From a virus: 23,510 nucleotides of DNA. The position numbers and the translations under genes are program-made. The notes under the pieces are model-generated. The model was not told the origin of the DNA and ran no database searches. It was given only the letters and a program-made list of their open reading frames with translations. How positions within the stretch are numbered: position 1 is the stretch's first letter; the number at the start of each line of letters is the position of its first letter. Positions 7,190 through 14,057 of the stretch are shown one piece after another. The stretch is taken from IMG/VR virus record IMGVR_UViG_3300032006_000088, positions 1 to 23,510 of that record; one strand, written 5' to 3'.

Positions 7190-7312
7190 TTAATTAAGTA
7201 TAAGCTGAAAGAAAAAGTTACTTAAGTTAAGTAAAGTAAGGTTAAAGCTTGAGTTACTTAACATTTAGTTAAGCAATAAAGAGAAGTTAAGTTACTTAAG
7301 TTAGTTAACAAA
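7190..7312. repeat. Iteron-like palindromic AT-rich region, candidate origin or operator
   Basis: A non-coding stretch of about 120 bases built almost entirely from TTAAGT/ACTTAA words. GTTACTTAA occurs three times in direct orientation (7217-7225, 7253-7261, 7291-7299), spaced 36 and 38 bases. The first copy is in a perfect inverted repeat, TTACTTAA-G-TTAAGTAA (7218-7234); the last is in TTAAGT-T-ACTTAA (7287-7299). Further GTTAA/TTAAC half-sites fill the gaps. Its place upstream of the mcm-radA operon suggests initiator-protein binding sites of an origin, or operators for the RHH-like protein. Confidence 0.55.
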
Positions 7313-7313
7313 C

Positions 7314-7448
7314 TTATGCATTAAGCTCTAACTCTGGACAAACGTTTTTACTAACAAATCCATTTATAAAACCTTGAACTTTTGTTGACTCTACAACTGT
7401 CTCTTTTATCTCTCCCTTTGAATTTTTCCAAGAAATCTTGATAAACAT
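7314..7448 (-). CDS. Small hypothetical protein, 44 residues
   Basis: A 44-codon open frame (begins MFIKISWKNSKGEIKETVVE) between the iteron-like region and the winged-helix gene. The sequence looks like a short beta-sheet followed by a helix and has one cysteine. An AT-rich box (AATTAAAT, about 7471-7479 on the plus strand) lies about 27 bases upstream of the ATG, so it may be leaderless with its own promoter. There is no recognisable family; it is called mainly because its codon use and composition look coding and it fits the gap. Confidence 0.45.
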   Translation of the reverse strand: MFIKISWKNSKGEIKETVVESTKVQGFINGFVSKNVCPELELNA

Positions 7449-7497
7449 AAAGTTGATATGTTGAGGGACTATTTAATTATTTCTAATTATAACAGAG

Positions 7498-7782
7498 TTA
7501 TAATCTTTTGAAAACTCTGGCTTTTGCTCTTGCACCTGACTTGTATTTAAGTACTTTGTTTTCTGAAGCAAACAATCCTTTTTTTTCCAAGTCAACTAAG
7601 TGCATTAATGCATTTCTAGGTGTTATACCAAGGGCTTTACTAATGATGTTAGCATATGTTGTCTTACCTTTTGGTACTGATTCTAATATATGTTCAGGCG
7701 TTGATTTAACTACAAATACATCTTCACAATCTTCTAAAGCGATAACGTATTTTGTCTTTGTTGGTTTCAAACGTAACTCCAC
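7498..7782 (-). CDS. Winged-helix DNA-binding protein
   Basis: A 94-residue basic protein starting at GTG (7782) behind an AGAGG-like ribosome-binding site. The centre (about residues 37-73: PKGKTTYANIISKALGITPR, then LMHLVDLEKKGLF) reads as helix-turn-helix plus wing. The C-terminus is strongly basic (KYKSGARAKARVFKRL). It is probably a transcription regulator acting on viral or host promoters. It is last in the gene group after the phosphoesterase and overlaps the zinc microprotein upstream. Confidence 0.65.
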   Translation of the reverse strand: MELRLKPTKTKYVIALEDCEDVFVVKSTPEHILESVPKGKTTYANIISKALGITPRNALMHLVDLEKKGLFASENKVLKYKSGARAKARVFKRL

Positions 7783-7874
7783 CTCTTACTTTTAAAGCAA
7801 TTCATACACATTCTTAACCCAACTTTTAAACATTCTATTGATGGAGTCTCACCACATTCTTCACACTTAGACAA
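7767..7874 (-). CDS. Zinc-ribbon microprotein, 35 residues, TTG start
   Basis: A 35-codon gene bridging the phosphoesterase and the winged-helix gene, overlapping both (8 and 16 bases). It carries C4-x2-C7-G and C23-x2-C26 with an extra C15, a minimal zinc ribbon, and ends KSKRWSYV. No ATG lies before the first CxxC, so TTG at 7874 is the likely start. The pattern matches the other zinc microproteins in this window, which also sit at gene junctions. Confidence 0.55.
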   Translation of the reverse strand: MSKCEECGETPSIECLKVGLRMCMNCFKSKRWSYV

Positions 7875-8706
7875 TTTGTGTCACCTTTGCTTTCATATCT
7901 ATTTCTGCAATATGTTTTTTAATTATTATTTCACCGTTTGGTTCAATGATTGTTTCAACCATTCCAATATCAGGTGTTGTACCTGCCACACCACCACGGA
8001 AAAGGTGTCCGTCAGGGTACTTCCATGCAGGTAATATAATTCCATGTGAATGTACAAATTCTACATGAACAAAATAGTGTACATGACTTCTTATAATAAC
8101 ATCTACTTTACCGAGTTTATCATATTCATAGTGCATATTTGCCATTTCTCTTGATAGTGCTGCTGCCCTTGTTTGTAATCCTTTACTAAATCCTATATGA
8201 TGAGAATAATTGAAAACTTTACCATTTGCTTGTACGTTTGCAAACCAATCTGTTGCCCCACTACCACCATATGCTTTATATCTTATTGCACCAAGTCTAT
8301 CTGCCATTATCTCTTCTATGTTTGTTGCATCTAACTGATCATGGTAAATTGAACCTCTTGTTAATAATATATCATCATAAGGTATTTTATCAATTAATTT
8401 AACACAATCATTCATTTGATCTTGTAGGTTTGTTGACCATGTTTCTTGACCTATTTGTTTCTTATTTGCTCCATCTATGGTTTCACCATTAATTACAAAT
8501 AGATTAGGTTTTTGTTGTAAAGCATCAGGTATTGAATTCCAATGTTTTAATAATGTTTTATTAATTATATTAGGTTTGTAGTATGAGCCTAGTTCACTTT
8601 GTTCTGGAGCTTCCGAACATACCGAGGTTCTTCCTCCAACGTGTATGTCACCACCATTCAAAAATGATTTTGAACTTTTACTTCTACCTTTAATCTTATA
8701 ATTCAT
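7867..8706 (-). CDS. Calcineurin-like metallophosphoesterase, divergent motifs
   Basis: A 279-residue two-metal phosphoesterase. The family's metal-binding motifs appear in order: GGDIHVG (D20, H22), NGETIDG (73-79, matching GDxxD but with E at the first acidic position), TRGSIYHD (116-123, a degenerate GNHD), YSHHIG (167-172) and RSHVHYFVH (206-214, matching GHxH). Family members hydrolyse phosphomonoesters or phosphodiesters, including nucleic acids and cyclic nucleotides. The substrate cannot be read here, and the changed second and third motifs warn that metal use may differ. It starts two bases after the preceding stop, in one transcription unit with zinc-finger and winged-helix genes, which favours a nucleic-acid or signal-nucleotide substrate. 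Confidence 0.75.
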   Translation of the reverse strand: MNYKIKGRSKSSKSFLNGGDIHVGGRTSVCSEAPEQSELGSYYKPNIINKTLLKHWNSIPDALQQKPNLFVINGETIDGANKKQIGQETWSTNLQDQMNDCVKLIDKIPYDDILLTRGSIYHDQLDATNIEEIMADRLGAIRYKAYGGSGATDWFANVQANGKVFNYSHHIGFSKGLQTRAAALSREMANMHYEYDKLGKVDVIIRSHVHYFVHVEFVHSHGIILPAWKYPDGHLFRGGVAGTTPDIGMVETIIEPNGEIIIKKHIAEIDMKAKVTQIV

Positions 8707-8708
8707 AG

Positions 8709-9107
8709 TTATTGTACTAACCCCTTCTTTATAAGTCTATCCCAATGTTTTTTGAAGTGTGGATCACTAGACCAATTCTTTAAAACACTAGAATGAAACT
8801 CTCCACTTGTCTTATACATATAATCTAAATTTGTTAATATTTCTTTATTAGGATGATATGTTTTTACATGAATGTTATAGTCTTTTTCTGTTCTACATAA
8901 TCCAAAATTTGATTCTAAACAATATTCACAAAGTCTTGGTTTTTCTTTTGGTTTAGTTATTATTGGTTTTGAGGAACTATTTCTAACACACCATTCACCT
9001 TTCTTATTCTTATGATCTATTAATTGCCATTTACCAGTCTTTTCAAAGTGTTTTTTATTCCACCATAAACCTTTAACGCCACATTTATTACAAGTTTTAT
9101 CCGTCAT
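8709..9107 (-). CDS. Double zinc-finger protein
   Basis: A 132-residue protein from the ATG at 9107. An upstream extension to 9224 would run through a poly-phenylalanine stretch encoded by a T-tract and into the previous gene, so it is rejected. The N-terminus has C-x2-C (TCNKCG) with a distal EWC; the middle has C-x2-C (LCEYCLE) followed by DYNIHVKTYHP, a C2H2-like finger. The C-terminus is helical and basic (HFKKHWDRLIKKG). This suggests DNA or RNA binding. It lies directly upstream of the phosphoesterase gene with two bases between them. Confidence 0.7.
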   Translation of the reverse strand: MTDKTCNKCGVKGLWWNKKHFEKTGKWQLIDHKNKKGEWCVRNSSSKPIITKPKEKPRLCEYCLESNFGLCRTEKDYNIHVKTYHPNKEILTNLDYMYKTSGEFHSSVLKNWSSDPHFKKHWDRLIKKGLVQ

Positions 9108-9111
9108 AATT

Positions 9112-9127
9112 AAAAAAAAGAAAAAGA
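9112..9127 (-). terminator. T-rich archaeal-type terminator
   Basis: On the minus strand the bases just after the stop of the 9483-9136 gene read TTCTTTTTC followed by a run of about eight T. Archaeal RNA polymerase terminates at such U-tracts without a hairpin. It lies directly before the ATG of the zinc-finger gene at 9107, so termination may be partial. Confidence 0.45.
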
Positions 9128-9135
9128 ATGTATTA

Positions 9136-9483
9136 CTATTCTTGAACTGTAGTGGTTTTAGGCTCGTACATTGACAATGCCAACATCTCTCTACCTGAAC
9201 CCTCAGCTTCTTTAGTAATAACATATACTTCTAAACCATCAGATGCATCTTTGTCCACAGCCTTTTGAACTGTGTCAATCCAATATTTGGACTCTGCTTG
9301 ACCAACTATTGTTTTTGCAAAAGAATATCTCAATCCTTTAGTGGTTTGAATTTCTGCTACTTTTGATTGAATTTCTTCTGAGAACTTCACATTAAATTTT
9401 TGAACGAGTATTACTTCGCCTGCTTTTAATGGTGTTGATCTCTCAAAAGAGCCATCAATATCTAGTACTTCTGAAACTTTCAT
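9136..9483 (-). CDS. Small beta-rich protein, possibly OB-fold-like
   Basis: A 115-residue protein with its own strong AT-rich promoter. The alternating strands (GEVILVQKFNVKF, SKVAEIQTTKGLRYSFA, GLEVYVITKE, REMLALSMYEP), with a helix in the middle, look like a small single-stranded-DNA-binding or OB-type domain, but no diagnostic motif is present and I do not recognise the family. A single short gene between a double TATA region and a T-tract suggests high, separate expression, as expected of a coating or binding protein. The function remains open. Confidence 0.65.
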   Translation of the reverse strand: MKVSEVLDIDGSFERSTPLKAGEVILVQKFNVKFSEEIQSKVAEIQTTKGLRYSFAKTIVGQAESKYWIDTVQKAVDKDASDGLEVYVITKEAEGSGREMLALSMYEPKTTTVQE

Positions 9484-9518
9484 TCTTATATCTATAATAT
9501 ATAACGCCTTATATATAC
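9484..9518 (-). promoter_or_regulatory. Promoter of the 9483 gene, two TATA-like boxes
   Basis: The 35-base gap reads on the minus strand GTATATATAAGG (centre about 29 bases from the ATG) followed by GTTATATATTATAG (centre about 19 bases from it). The first has the better spacing for leaderless transcription. No ribosome-binding site is visible before the ATG. Confidence 0.5.
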
Positions 9519-9923
9519 TTATTGTTTTACCATTTGAATTAATGACATAAGTTGATCCATCATTTTTGAACGTATTTGTCCAAAGCGATCACCATTAACA
9601 TCTTCTTCTGGATAAACTGCTTTGGTTTTATGATGTGCAACTAGGAAAAATTGATCCCAATATTCTGTTATTTTTTTCACTTCATCACTTACTGTAACAT
9701 CTTCAGGTAGTTTTGTTACGATTGGTGTTTTATTCCAACCACCTGTAAATGTTGTTTGTCCAGATTTAAATGGAGTGAATTTACCACCTTGTTCTTCAAA
9801 ACAGGTCTTATTTACGCATATTGCTTTTGGTTCTTTTTGGTAAAAAATATCATCACCAACTTCCCATTCATTACCACATATTTTACAATTTCCAGCGTAT
9901 TTGCCTTTTATCTTGGTACCCAT
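9519..9923 (-). CDS. Zinc-ribbon protein, unknown function
   Basis: A 134-residue protein. Residues about 10-47 form a zinc ribbon: C13-x2-C16-G-NEWEVGDDIFYQ, then C36 and C41 (ICVNKTCFEE). The C-terminal half is helical (DEVKKITEYWDQFFLVAHHKTK, then MMDQLMSLIQMVK). Ribbons of this layout are common in small archaeal and phage proteins that bind DNA or a protein partner. The start at 9923 is fixed by a TTTATAAA box at 9945-9952, about 25 bases upstream, and the divergent matrixin gene starts 34 bases away on the other strand. Confidence 0.65.
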   Translation of the reverse strand: MGTKIKGKYAGNCKICGNEWEVGDDIFYQKEPKAICVNKTCFEEQGGKFTPFKSGQTTFTGGWNKTPIVTKLPEDVTVSDEVKKITEYWDQFFLVAHHKTKAVYPEEDVNGDRFGQIRSKMMDQLMSLIQMVKQ

Positions 9924-9956
9924 GAAACTTATAAGTTACTCGAATTTATAAATGTT
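9924..9956. promoter_or_regulatory. Divergent promoter pair with interleaved TATA boxes
   Basis: The 33-base gap holds the palindrome ACTTATAAGT (9927-9936), centred about 25 bases before the plus-strand ATG at 9957, and TTTATAAA (9945-9952), centred about 25 bases before the minus-strand ATG at 9923. Each box lies close to the other gene's start, so the two transcription complexes would overlap and could exclude each other. Confidence 0.55.
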
Positions 9957-10790
9957 ATGGATAATATAGAAAAAGCATTATGGATAATTCTTATATCAGC
10001 TTTAATTACTTTTGGTAGTGTGGTATCAGTTTTTGGACAATACCCAGAAAATGATAAATATGAATATTTGGGTATAAGACATGATGTACGACCACAAGTT
10101 TGTCTTTTTGAACCTAACCCTACTCATGTAGATTGGAAGTATTGGAAAGAAGTAGAGTTTGAATCATGGAAAGCAATACTTGATTGGCAATTAGAAATGC
10201 AAGAGTTTCTACCTGAAGGTGATTGGAGTATGTATATACATTCAACAGTTCCTTACCATGAGCATTGGAATAAGACACCTGATGATTATAGACATTGTAC
10301 TATTTTTTTAACATATGAAGCATGGAATGACGATGAAGATAAGGCTTTAGGATATACAGGTATTGATTTTTCTAACAGTTCTCATAAATATACATTCATA
10401 GTTATATTCTTACACGCAACTAATGGTACTAGCTTAACATTAGATTTTGCTGATGGTTACAAAGATCCAGAAACAGGTGTTACTAAATTTGAGATTAATC
10501 TTGATAGAGAAGAACTACCATTACAAACTATTTACAATATAGTGTTACATGAAATGGGTCATGGTTTAGGTCTTGGACATTATGAAAGTGTGGCACCAAA
10601 CGGATTATATAGATCAACAATGACACCTAGTTTAAAGCCATTTAGTGACGATGTGTTTGAAATAAAAATAGCAGATAAGTTTATGCTGGGTTATCTTTAT
10701 GGTGTTGATGGCTATAAGAAACCACAACCACCTTGGATAGATGATTATTGTCTATTTGACCATGGAATAAAAGTTCTTGGTTGCTACTAA
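9957..10790 (+). CDS. Secreted matrixin-type zinc metalloprotease
   Basis: 277 residues from the ATG at 9957; a longer open frame from 9756 runs antisense through the neighbour and skips the promoter, so it is rejected. Residues 8-27 form a hydrophobic signal sequence ending near SVFGQ, so the protein is exported or membrane-anchored. The catalytic domain carries the full metzincin motif HEMGHGLGLGH (198-208: H198, E199, H202, H208) and a Met-turn (STMTP, M222), as in matrixin (M10) peptidases. The C-terminus has two cysteines (DYC and LGC) that could form a disulfide. Outside the cell it could cut the host S-layer or other surface proteins for release, entry or exclusion of rival viruses, or act on virion parts. 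Matrixin-like proteins are also annotated in Nitrosopumilus genomes (recalled), so capture from a host is plausible. Confidence 0.85.
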   Translation: MDNIEKALWIILISALITFGSVVSVFGQYPENDKYEYLGIRHDVRPQVCLFEPNPTHVDWKYWKEVEFESWKAILDWQLEMQEFLPEGDWSMYIHSTVPYHEHWNKTPDDYRHCTIFLTYEAWNDDEDKALGYTGIDFSNSSHKYTFIVIFLHATNGTSLTLDFADGYKDPETGVTKFEINLDREELPLQTIYNIVLHEMGHGLGLGHYESVAPNGLYRSTMTPSLKPFSDDVFEIKIADKFMLGYLYGVDGYKKPQPPWIDDYCLFDHGIKVLGCY

Positions 10791-10802
10791 ATCAACGAAA
10801 GA

Positions 10803-10813
10803 CTTATATATTA
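10803..10813 (+). promoter_or_regulatory. TATA box for the gene at 10832
   Basis: CTTATATATTA centred about 24 bases before the ATG at 10832, with no ribosome-binding site between: the same leaderless layout as elsewhere in the window. Confidence 0.6.
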
Positions 10814-10831
10814 TTCTAATTATAAACTATT

Positions 10832-11047
10832 ATGGCAAGGCGTAAAATAGGTAATTCGCACACAACAATTTGTGTAACATGGGAAGATAAAGAGCTATTT
10901 AGAAAATTCGCTAAGTTTGTAAAGAAAACAAAAACTGGTGATTTATACGAAAGTGATGCTGTTCTTTTTCATAAACTTCTAGTAGAGTTTAAAAAAGATA
11001 ATGTTGAAAGTGAAAGACCAAACACAACTTATCCTACTAGAACATAA
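10832..11047 (+). CDS. Small basic protein, possibly ribbon-helix-helix
   Basis: A 71-residue basic protein: SHTTICVTW (a strand), then EDKELFRKFAKFVKK and a second helix (YESDAVLFHKLLVEFKK), then a disordered tail. Strand-helix-helix with TTIxVT suggests an MetJ/Arc-type DNA-binding regulator, but helix spacing is unusual and the call is tentative. It is transcribed from its own leaderless promoter after the matrixin gene. Its stop abuts, base to base, the stop of the convergent zinc microprotein, in a T-rich stretch (11048-11062) that may also serve as a terminator. Confidence 0.6.
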   Translation: MARRKIGNSHTTICVTWEDKELFRKFAKFVKKTKTGDLYESDAVLFHKLLVEFKKDNVESERPNTTYPTRT

Positions 11048-11176
11048 TTATTTTTTATTTTTAGCACAGTAAAGTTTTCTACACATGGGTGAACAGTAAA
11101 TTCTTTGCCTACCCTTATATCTCCAAGGTAAAATGGCACCACATTCTATACAGTTGTGAGTATCATCTTTTCTCAT
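11048..11176 (-). CDS. Zinc-finger microprotein, 42 residues
   Basis: A 42-codon gene with C9-x2-C12-G and Y-C28-S-P-M-C32-R, a compact treble-clef/FCS-like zinc finger, plus C37, and a basic tail (AKNKK). The YCSxxCR pattern is common in small nucleic-acid-binding or adaptor zinc fingers. It lies downstream of the charged protein genes and converges exactly with the gene ending at 11047. A CTTTATATA box is 16-24 bases upstream, so it may have its own promoter. Confidence 0.65.
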   Translation of the reverse strand: MRKDDTHNCIECGAILPWRYKGRQRIYCSPMCRKLYCAKNKK

Positions 11177-11214
11177 AAGTTATGTATATAAAGGTATTAT
11201 TTAAGGGTTTATAA
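11177..11214 (-). promoter_or_regulatory. Short AT-rich gap with a possible promoter
   Basis: On the minus strand the gap reads AGTTATAAACCC, TTAAATAATA and CTTTATATA before the ATG at 11176. TTAAATAATA has the spacing expected of a leaderless promoter in this genome; CTTTATATA is the best TATA match but is rather close to the ATG. Confidence 0.35.
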
Positions 11215-13044
11215 CTATGCTTTATCAGTTTGAGGGTTGTATGACCTATAGTTTGGGTCTTTTGCTACTTTTTTATTATGTTCTGCCATACCTCTTGCAT
11301 GAGCTTCTGGATCATCATAAACGTTTTCTATACTTCCATCTCTATGTATGATTCCACCAGTAGGTTTTGGCATAGATCCTCTTGCTTTTGGATTATCTTT
11401 TGGTTTTCGTTTGAACGGATTACTTATTTTACTTACTTCTTTATTAGTCTTAAGTATGTTTTGTTGTATTAATTCTAATTTTATCTGTTCAAGTGATTTT
11501 TTCTTTAATTTCTTCTTGGCACTTGCTCTTCTGTTTTTCTCTGTTCTTTTGATATATTTTTCTTTTTCTTCAGGGGTCATCTTTTTAAACTTTTCTCTAG
11601 CTGCTTTTGAACCAATACCTTTTGCAAATTTACCATGAGCAGTTTCTTGTTTTAATCTAGCAATCTCTTTTTTACTAAATTCTTCATCTGCTCTTTTTTT
11701 CTCTTCTTTTTCAGCTTGTTGTTTTTTATCTTCACGACCTTGTGCTGTGTTTTCAAGATAATCTTCTTTAGTTGTAGATTCATCAGAGCCAGAATATCCA
11801 CTACTTGTGTCACCTTCTGCTGTATGTTGCTCATATTTTGAACTGTGAGATTGTTCATAGTCTTTTAATTCTTTAATTTTCTTTGATTTTTCTTCTTCTG
11901 AACCTGTATGAGATGTTACGGAATCTCTTAGTCGTTTTAATTCTTTAAGGTTTGCACTTTCTTTTGGTGGCACCTTATGTGTACTTAGATATTCATGGGC
12001 TTCTTTTCCCTTACCACCAGTTCTTCCACTAGTCCCATATTTATTACCAGTTAGTTTAATATTTGAAGGAACTTCAGCAACTTTTCCATCTTGTCCTTGC
12101 ATTTTAGTTGGTATTTTTGCTACTCTTTTACGCATAAGATGTTTTCCACCACCACTACTAGGTGTTTGCCCAGTGTTGGTTCGTAAGTGTTTATCTTCCT
12201 TAACACCTTGTTTACTATCAGCTCCTATTAGACCCTGTAATTTTTTAGTATCTGCTGCTGTAGGCTCTTTCACCTCTCCTTGATTAAAACCTACTTCTTG
12301 TACTTTGTTTACAAATGAGGACTTTAACTTTAAAAGCTTACATTTCATTAATATCTCATCTATTGATCTTTTAATTTCTCTCTTTACATTTGTATGTTTA
12401 TCTTCACTTTCTGTGTTTACTGTACCAATACTACCTTCTGGAACTACTGCTCCAGCCCAACCTTTTGGAAGTGTGGCAGATGATGGGTTAGTGGTTGGTT
12501 GGTTTTGATCTATTGGTTTTACTTCACCTTTTGGGTGTGAAGCAGTTTCTCTTGCTGAAAGTGGATTCAACCCAGCTCTTTGGGTGTTTGCTCTTTTTGC
12601 TTGTTGTTCTTTAGTTTCTTTTAATGCTTTTGCATCTCTTGCTTTTGCATCTGCAATATCGATTTTAGTATTAGTATCTATTTTATCAGGTAATAGTTTT
12701 TCTCTCTGTTTTGGACTTTCTTGTTTACCACCTGTTTGTACTTCTGAAGAAGGTTTAGTTATTGTCTCTTCAGTTATTTCTGCTGGTGGTGCTTTTGCAT
12801 CTTCTTTTTCTTTGTCTTTTTCTTTTTGATATTCTTCATGTGCTTCCAGTTGTGCTTTTGACCATTTACCTTCACCAGCAGGATTTTTGAATTTTTTACC
12901 TTTACCTTTCTTACCTTTAGGTTTCTTTTTTGGTAAAGTTTTAGGATCTTTCGATGCTACATATTCTTGTTCTGCTGGAGCTTTAATAATTTCATATCTT
13001 ATTCCCCAAGTATTGAGATTAATCTCAGGTTCGCCTACGGTCAT
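11215..13044 (-). CDS. Long lysine/glutamate-rich, mostly disordered protein in the packaging block
   Basis: A 609-residue protein of low complexity, very rich in K, E, S and G, with a lysine cluster at about residues 38-53 (PKKKPKGKKGKGKKFK) and probable coiled-coil stretches at about residues 430-530. A less extreme part lies near residues 225-252 (REIKRSIDEILMKCKLLKLKSSFVNKV). The N-terminus (INLNTWGIRYEIIKAP) could be a short folded or docking element. It has no WExWL motif, unlike the two preceding genes. Its ATG overlaps the upstream stop as ATGA. Being third after TerL, it may be a scaffold, internal head protein or DNA-condensing protein; no family is recognised. Confidence 0.75.
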   Translation of the reverse strand: MTVGEPEINLNTWGIRYEIIKAPAEQEYVASKDPKTLPKKKPKGKKGKGKKFKNPAGEGKWSKAQLEAHEEYQKEKDKEKEDAKAPPAEITEETITKPSSEVQTGGKQESPKQREKLLPDKIDTNTKIDIADAKARDAKALKETKEQQAKRANTQRAGLNPLSARETASHPKGEVKPIDQNQPTTNPSSATLPKGWAGAVVPEGSIGTVNTESEDKHTNVKREIKRSIDEILMKCKLLKLKSSFVNKVQEVGFNQGEVKEPTAADTKKLQGLIGADSKQGVKEDKHLRTNTGQTPSSGGGKHLMRKRVAKIPTKMQGQDGKVAEVPSNIKLTGNKYGTSGRTGGKGKEAHEYLSTHKVPPKESANLKELKRLRDSVTSHTGSEEEKSKKIKELKDYEQSHSSKYEQHTAEGDTSSGYSGSDESTTKEDYLENTAQGREDKKQQAEKEEKKRADEEFSKKEIARLKQETAHGKFAKGIGSKAAREKFKKMTPEEKEKYIKRTEKNRRASAKKKLKKKSLEQIKLELIQQNILKTNKEVSKISNPFKRKPKDNPKARGSMPKPTGGIIHRDGSIENVYDDPEAHARGMAEHNKKVAKDPNYRSYNPQTDKA

Positions 13045-14057
13045 TCTCTTCTCTCTTCTTTTTCGTCTTCGTCTTCTTTACGTTCTTTTTTATCTTTCTC
13101 TTGATCTCTGTAACGACCTTTACTATCAGAATATCTTGCATTATAAACACCAGTTGTTTCTGTTGAAGTTACGCCACTATTACCAGCACCGTCACCTTCT
13201 TTTGCTAACAACCATGCTTCCCATAAATCATTTGGTTGTATTTCGCCTGCATTTTTAAGGTCTTCTTCTTGTAATTTTTTACCTGCTTCACCTCTTCCCA
13301 ATAATTTTCCAGTGGTTGATCTGTATTCTGTATTCTCATCACCTACTGCTCGGTCATTATGTGAAAGTTTTCCACCATATGTATCTGCCATTTCACTTGA
13401 TGTTATTCCACCACTAAGACTTGGGTTATTAACAAATTTGTTTCCACCTTGTTGAATTTTATTTACATAATTTTTCTGTTTATCATCATTACCACCATTC
13501 TTTCTCCAATCTTCATTCATATCATCTTTATCTTCTTTATGTGATTCTTCAATACCATTATTTTTTTCTACTTTAGGTTTCTTATCTTCTAATTTAAATT
13601 CTTCTTTTGTTTGCTTGTCTCTATCATCTGATTCACCTTTATAGTCTTCAGGTGTTTCTACATCTGTATCTGTTGACACACCTGCTCTATTTCCACCTAT
13701 TTGACCATGTGTTGATTCTTCAATGTTTGTTTTTGCTAAAATATTTTTAAGTTCTTCTGGAAGTTGTTCCCATGTTTTTGATAGAAATCTTGGGCTAAAT
13801 GCGTGAGCCTTTACTAATTCATCTGTTTTTTCCTCAAGTGTCATGGAATTCCATGTTTTGTTTGTTAGTATATCTTTTACAAAAAAGGTATCATTTATAT
13901 GAATTTCATCAATAACCCCAGAATCTTTTAAAACAGATAAATATGCATTATTCATCTTAACAACAACTCCACGGTCTTCTTTACCATTTACATAGAAATG
14001 AATATTATCTCCTATTTTTGTGTGAGTTATCTTGTTTATATCTTCCATCTTACTCAT
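13041..14057 (-). CDS. Charged disordered protein with a beta-barrel-like N-terminus and a WExWL motif
   Basis: About 338 residues. Start candidates are GTG 14066, ATG 14057 and ATG 14048; 14057 overlaps the upstream stop and is used here. Residues about 15-110 look folded: strands GDNIHFYVNG, DRGVVVKM and NAYLSVLK suggest a small SH3-like barrel, followed by helices (TLEEKTDELVKAHAF, LPEELKNILAK). The rest is charged, G/N/D-rich and probably disordered, with a single LWEAWLLAKEG element near residues 281-291. That element matches three copies in the preceding gene. Its location right after TerL suggests a head or portal-region role, but no portal signature is recognised. Confidence 0.7.
   Translation of the reverse strand: MSKMEDINKITHTKIGDNIHFYVNGKEDRGVVVKMNNAYLSVLKDSGVIDEIHINDTFFVKDILTNKTWNSMTLEEKTDELVKAHAFSPRFLSKTWEQLPEELKNILAKTNIEESTHGQIGGNRAGVSTDTDVETPEDYKGESDDRDKQTKEEFKLEDKKPKVEKNNGIEESHKEDKDDMNEDWRKNGGNDDKQKNYVNKIQQGGNKFVNNPSLSGGITSSEMADTYGGKLSHNDRAVGDENTEYRSTTGKLLGRGEAGKKLQEEDLKNAGEIQPNDLWEAWLLAKEGDGAGNSGVTSTETTGVYNARYSDSKGRYRDQEKDKKERKEDEDEKEERRE

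Noticed and set aside
9108-9224. N-terminal extension of the zinc-finger gene to 9224
   Set aside because: It would encode a poly-phenylalanine run from a T-tract and overlap most of the 3' end of the previous gene.
9756-9956. Longer N-terminus for the matrixin protease
   Set aside because: It would run antisense through the 9519-9923 gene and over the divergent promoter; the start at 9957 gives a proper signal peptide and TATA spacing.
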